Made by a program: the position numbers and the translations under genes. Below the pieces are notes generated by a model. The model was not told where the DNA came from and searched no databases. It saw only the letters and a list, made by a program, of their open reading frames with translations. Below are positions 5,709-6,244 of a DNA stretch of 6,244 nucleotides, one piece after another (the first letter of the stretch is position 1; every line of letters begins with the position of its first letter). Where the stretch lies: positions 1 to 6,244 of the forward strand of contig CAJTOM010000099.1 in the NCBI GenBank assembly GCA_910577915.1. Direction: 5' to 3'. This DNA is from an uncultured Oscillospiraceae bacterium (GTDB taxonomy: Bacteria > Bacillota > Clostridia > Oscillospirales > Oscillospiraceae).

Positions 5709-6244
5709 CTAGCAGAGGAGCTTTCCCAGCAGGGTGAGCACGTCCTCTGCCCGGCGGTAGGACTGGGCCGCCAGCCGGGACAGCAGCTTTTGCAGGCAGG
5801 TGTCCTGCGTCTCGTCTGCGGCCCGACGGTAGTTGAACCCGGCGCAGGCCTCCTGGTGGTAGCAGGAGCGCAGGGCCTGGGCCAGGTTCTGGAACTGGGT
5901 GTGCTCCACTGTGATGGCGGCGGTGTAGCGCTTCCCGGTGATGAGGTAGTAGGCCCCGCACAGCTCCCGGACGGCGGCACGCTTCTCCCCGGCGATGCGC
6001 CACAGCAGCCGGGCCGCCGCCTGGCTGCGCACGCGGCAGGACAGAGCCAGGCAGCACCGCCGCCCCGCCAGCTCCTCCTCGATGAAGCCCGCCAGCACCT
6101 CCACGGAGGCCTGGGCCTCGGTGCCCATGCAGCAGGGGTTCCGCTCCGCGCCGGGGAGGTTGGCGGGTTCCGCGGGGACGGGTACGGCGGGACTCTCCGG
6201 TCCGGCGGGGAGGACGGGGACCGGCGGGACGGCGGGGGGTGTTG
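5709..6244 (-). CDS. Cys-rich helical protein, ferritin-like fold suspected, with Pro-rich leader; 5' end outside the window
   Basis: The last 177 residues of a gene that enters from the right edge. The first 34 or so are Pro/Val/Ala-rich (PPAVPPVPVLPAGPESP), then NPCCMGTEAQ opens a compact domain of about 140 residues. It reads as four helices: VEVLAGFIEEELAGRR; RIAGEKRAAVRELCGAYYLI; NLAQALRSCYHQEACAGFNY; and LQKLLSRLAAQSYRRAEDVL. Helix spacing, the glutamates of helices 1-3 and the TGKRY turn recall ferritin-like or rubrerythrin-like domains. However, the usual ExxH ligand pairs of helices 2 and 4 are absent (EKRA, and no His in helix 4), so a working di-iron site is doubtful. It has ten cysteines, including two CC pairs and a C-terminal Cys. 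An ATG at 6128 could serve as a start but has no ribosome binding site, and the frame is open to the edge, so I treat it as internal. Function is not known. Confidence 0.85.
   Translation of the reverse strand, partial: TPPAVPPVPVLPAGPESPAVPVPAEPANLPGAERNPCCMGTEAQASVEVLAGFIEEELAGRRCCLALSCRVRSQAAARLLWRIAGEKRAAVRELCGAYYLITGKRYTAAITVEHTQFQNLAQALRSCYHQEACAGFNYRRAADETQDTCLQKLLSRLAAQSYRRAEDVLTLLGKLLC

Noticed and set aside
4906..5712. Plus-strand 268-codon frame across the intergenic region and the HD gene
   Set aside because: It would read through the perfect terminator hairpin and then lies antisense to the HD gene. No ribosome binding site or recognisable motif.
5647..6057. Extended 329-residue version of the HD protein
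   Set aside because: The extra part is the other-frame shadow of the Cys-rich helical gene. The HD start at 5646 has its own AAGGAG and matches the usual length of this group.

Overview
The window is GC-rich DNA with strong AAGGAG-type ribosome binding sites, a long Gram-positive signal peptide and a C-terminal triple SLH wall anchor. This points to a high-GC member of the Clostridia, most like the gut Oscillospiraceae (Flavonifractor/Lawsonibacter-type). That placement is inferred from style, not from a database match. All four genes I can support are on the minus strand, so transcription runs from the right end of the window to the left.

Right to left: (1) 6244-5709, the 3' part of a gene cut by the window edge, encoding a Pro-rich leader followed by a Cys-rich all-helical domain that looks ferritin-like. 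(2) 5646-5068, a complete 192-aa HD-domain phosphohydrolase-family protein, 62 nt downstream of the first gene and probably co-transcribed with it. (3) A 307-nt intergenic stretch holding a perfect 18-bp terminator hairpin (4994-5041), an isolated 15-bp palindrome, an extended -10 promoter (TGCTATAAT) and a leader of about 100 nt. (4) 4760-264, a 1498-aa exported surface protein. (5) 215-1, the first 71 codons of a short-chain dehydrogenase/reductase (SDR), starting 48 nt after the surface-protein gene with no convincing terminator between them.

The centre of interest is the surface protein. It has a signal peptide, an acidic Pro-rich linker with a 24-residue tandem repeat, a beta-helix-like module A, a four-cysteine ribbon-like spacer, a second copy of the module (B), an Ig-like region, a Pro-rich linker and three SLH repeats. 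A complete glycerophosphodiester phosphodiesterase (GDPD) domain, with its catalytic and metal-binding residues intact, sits inside module B rather than beside it. Module A continues straight through the equivalent position. I read this as a wall-anchored, substrate-displaying scaffold into which a phosphodiesterase has been inserted. Plausible substrates are glycerophosphodiesters from host or diet phospholipids, or teichoic-acid-like polymers.

If the downstream SDR is a polyol-phosphate dehydrogenase (its N-terminus resembles sorbitol-6-phosphate dehydrogenases), the two could be linked in polyol-phosphate use, but the window holds too little of it to say. No tRNA, rRNA, CRISPR array, insertion sequence or attachment site was seen.
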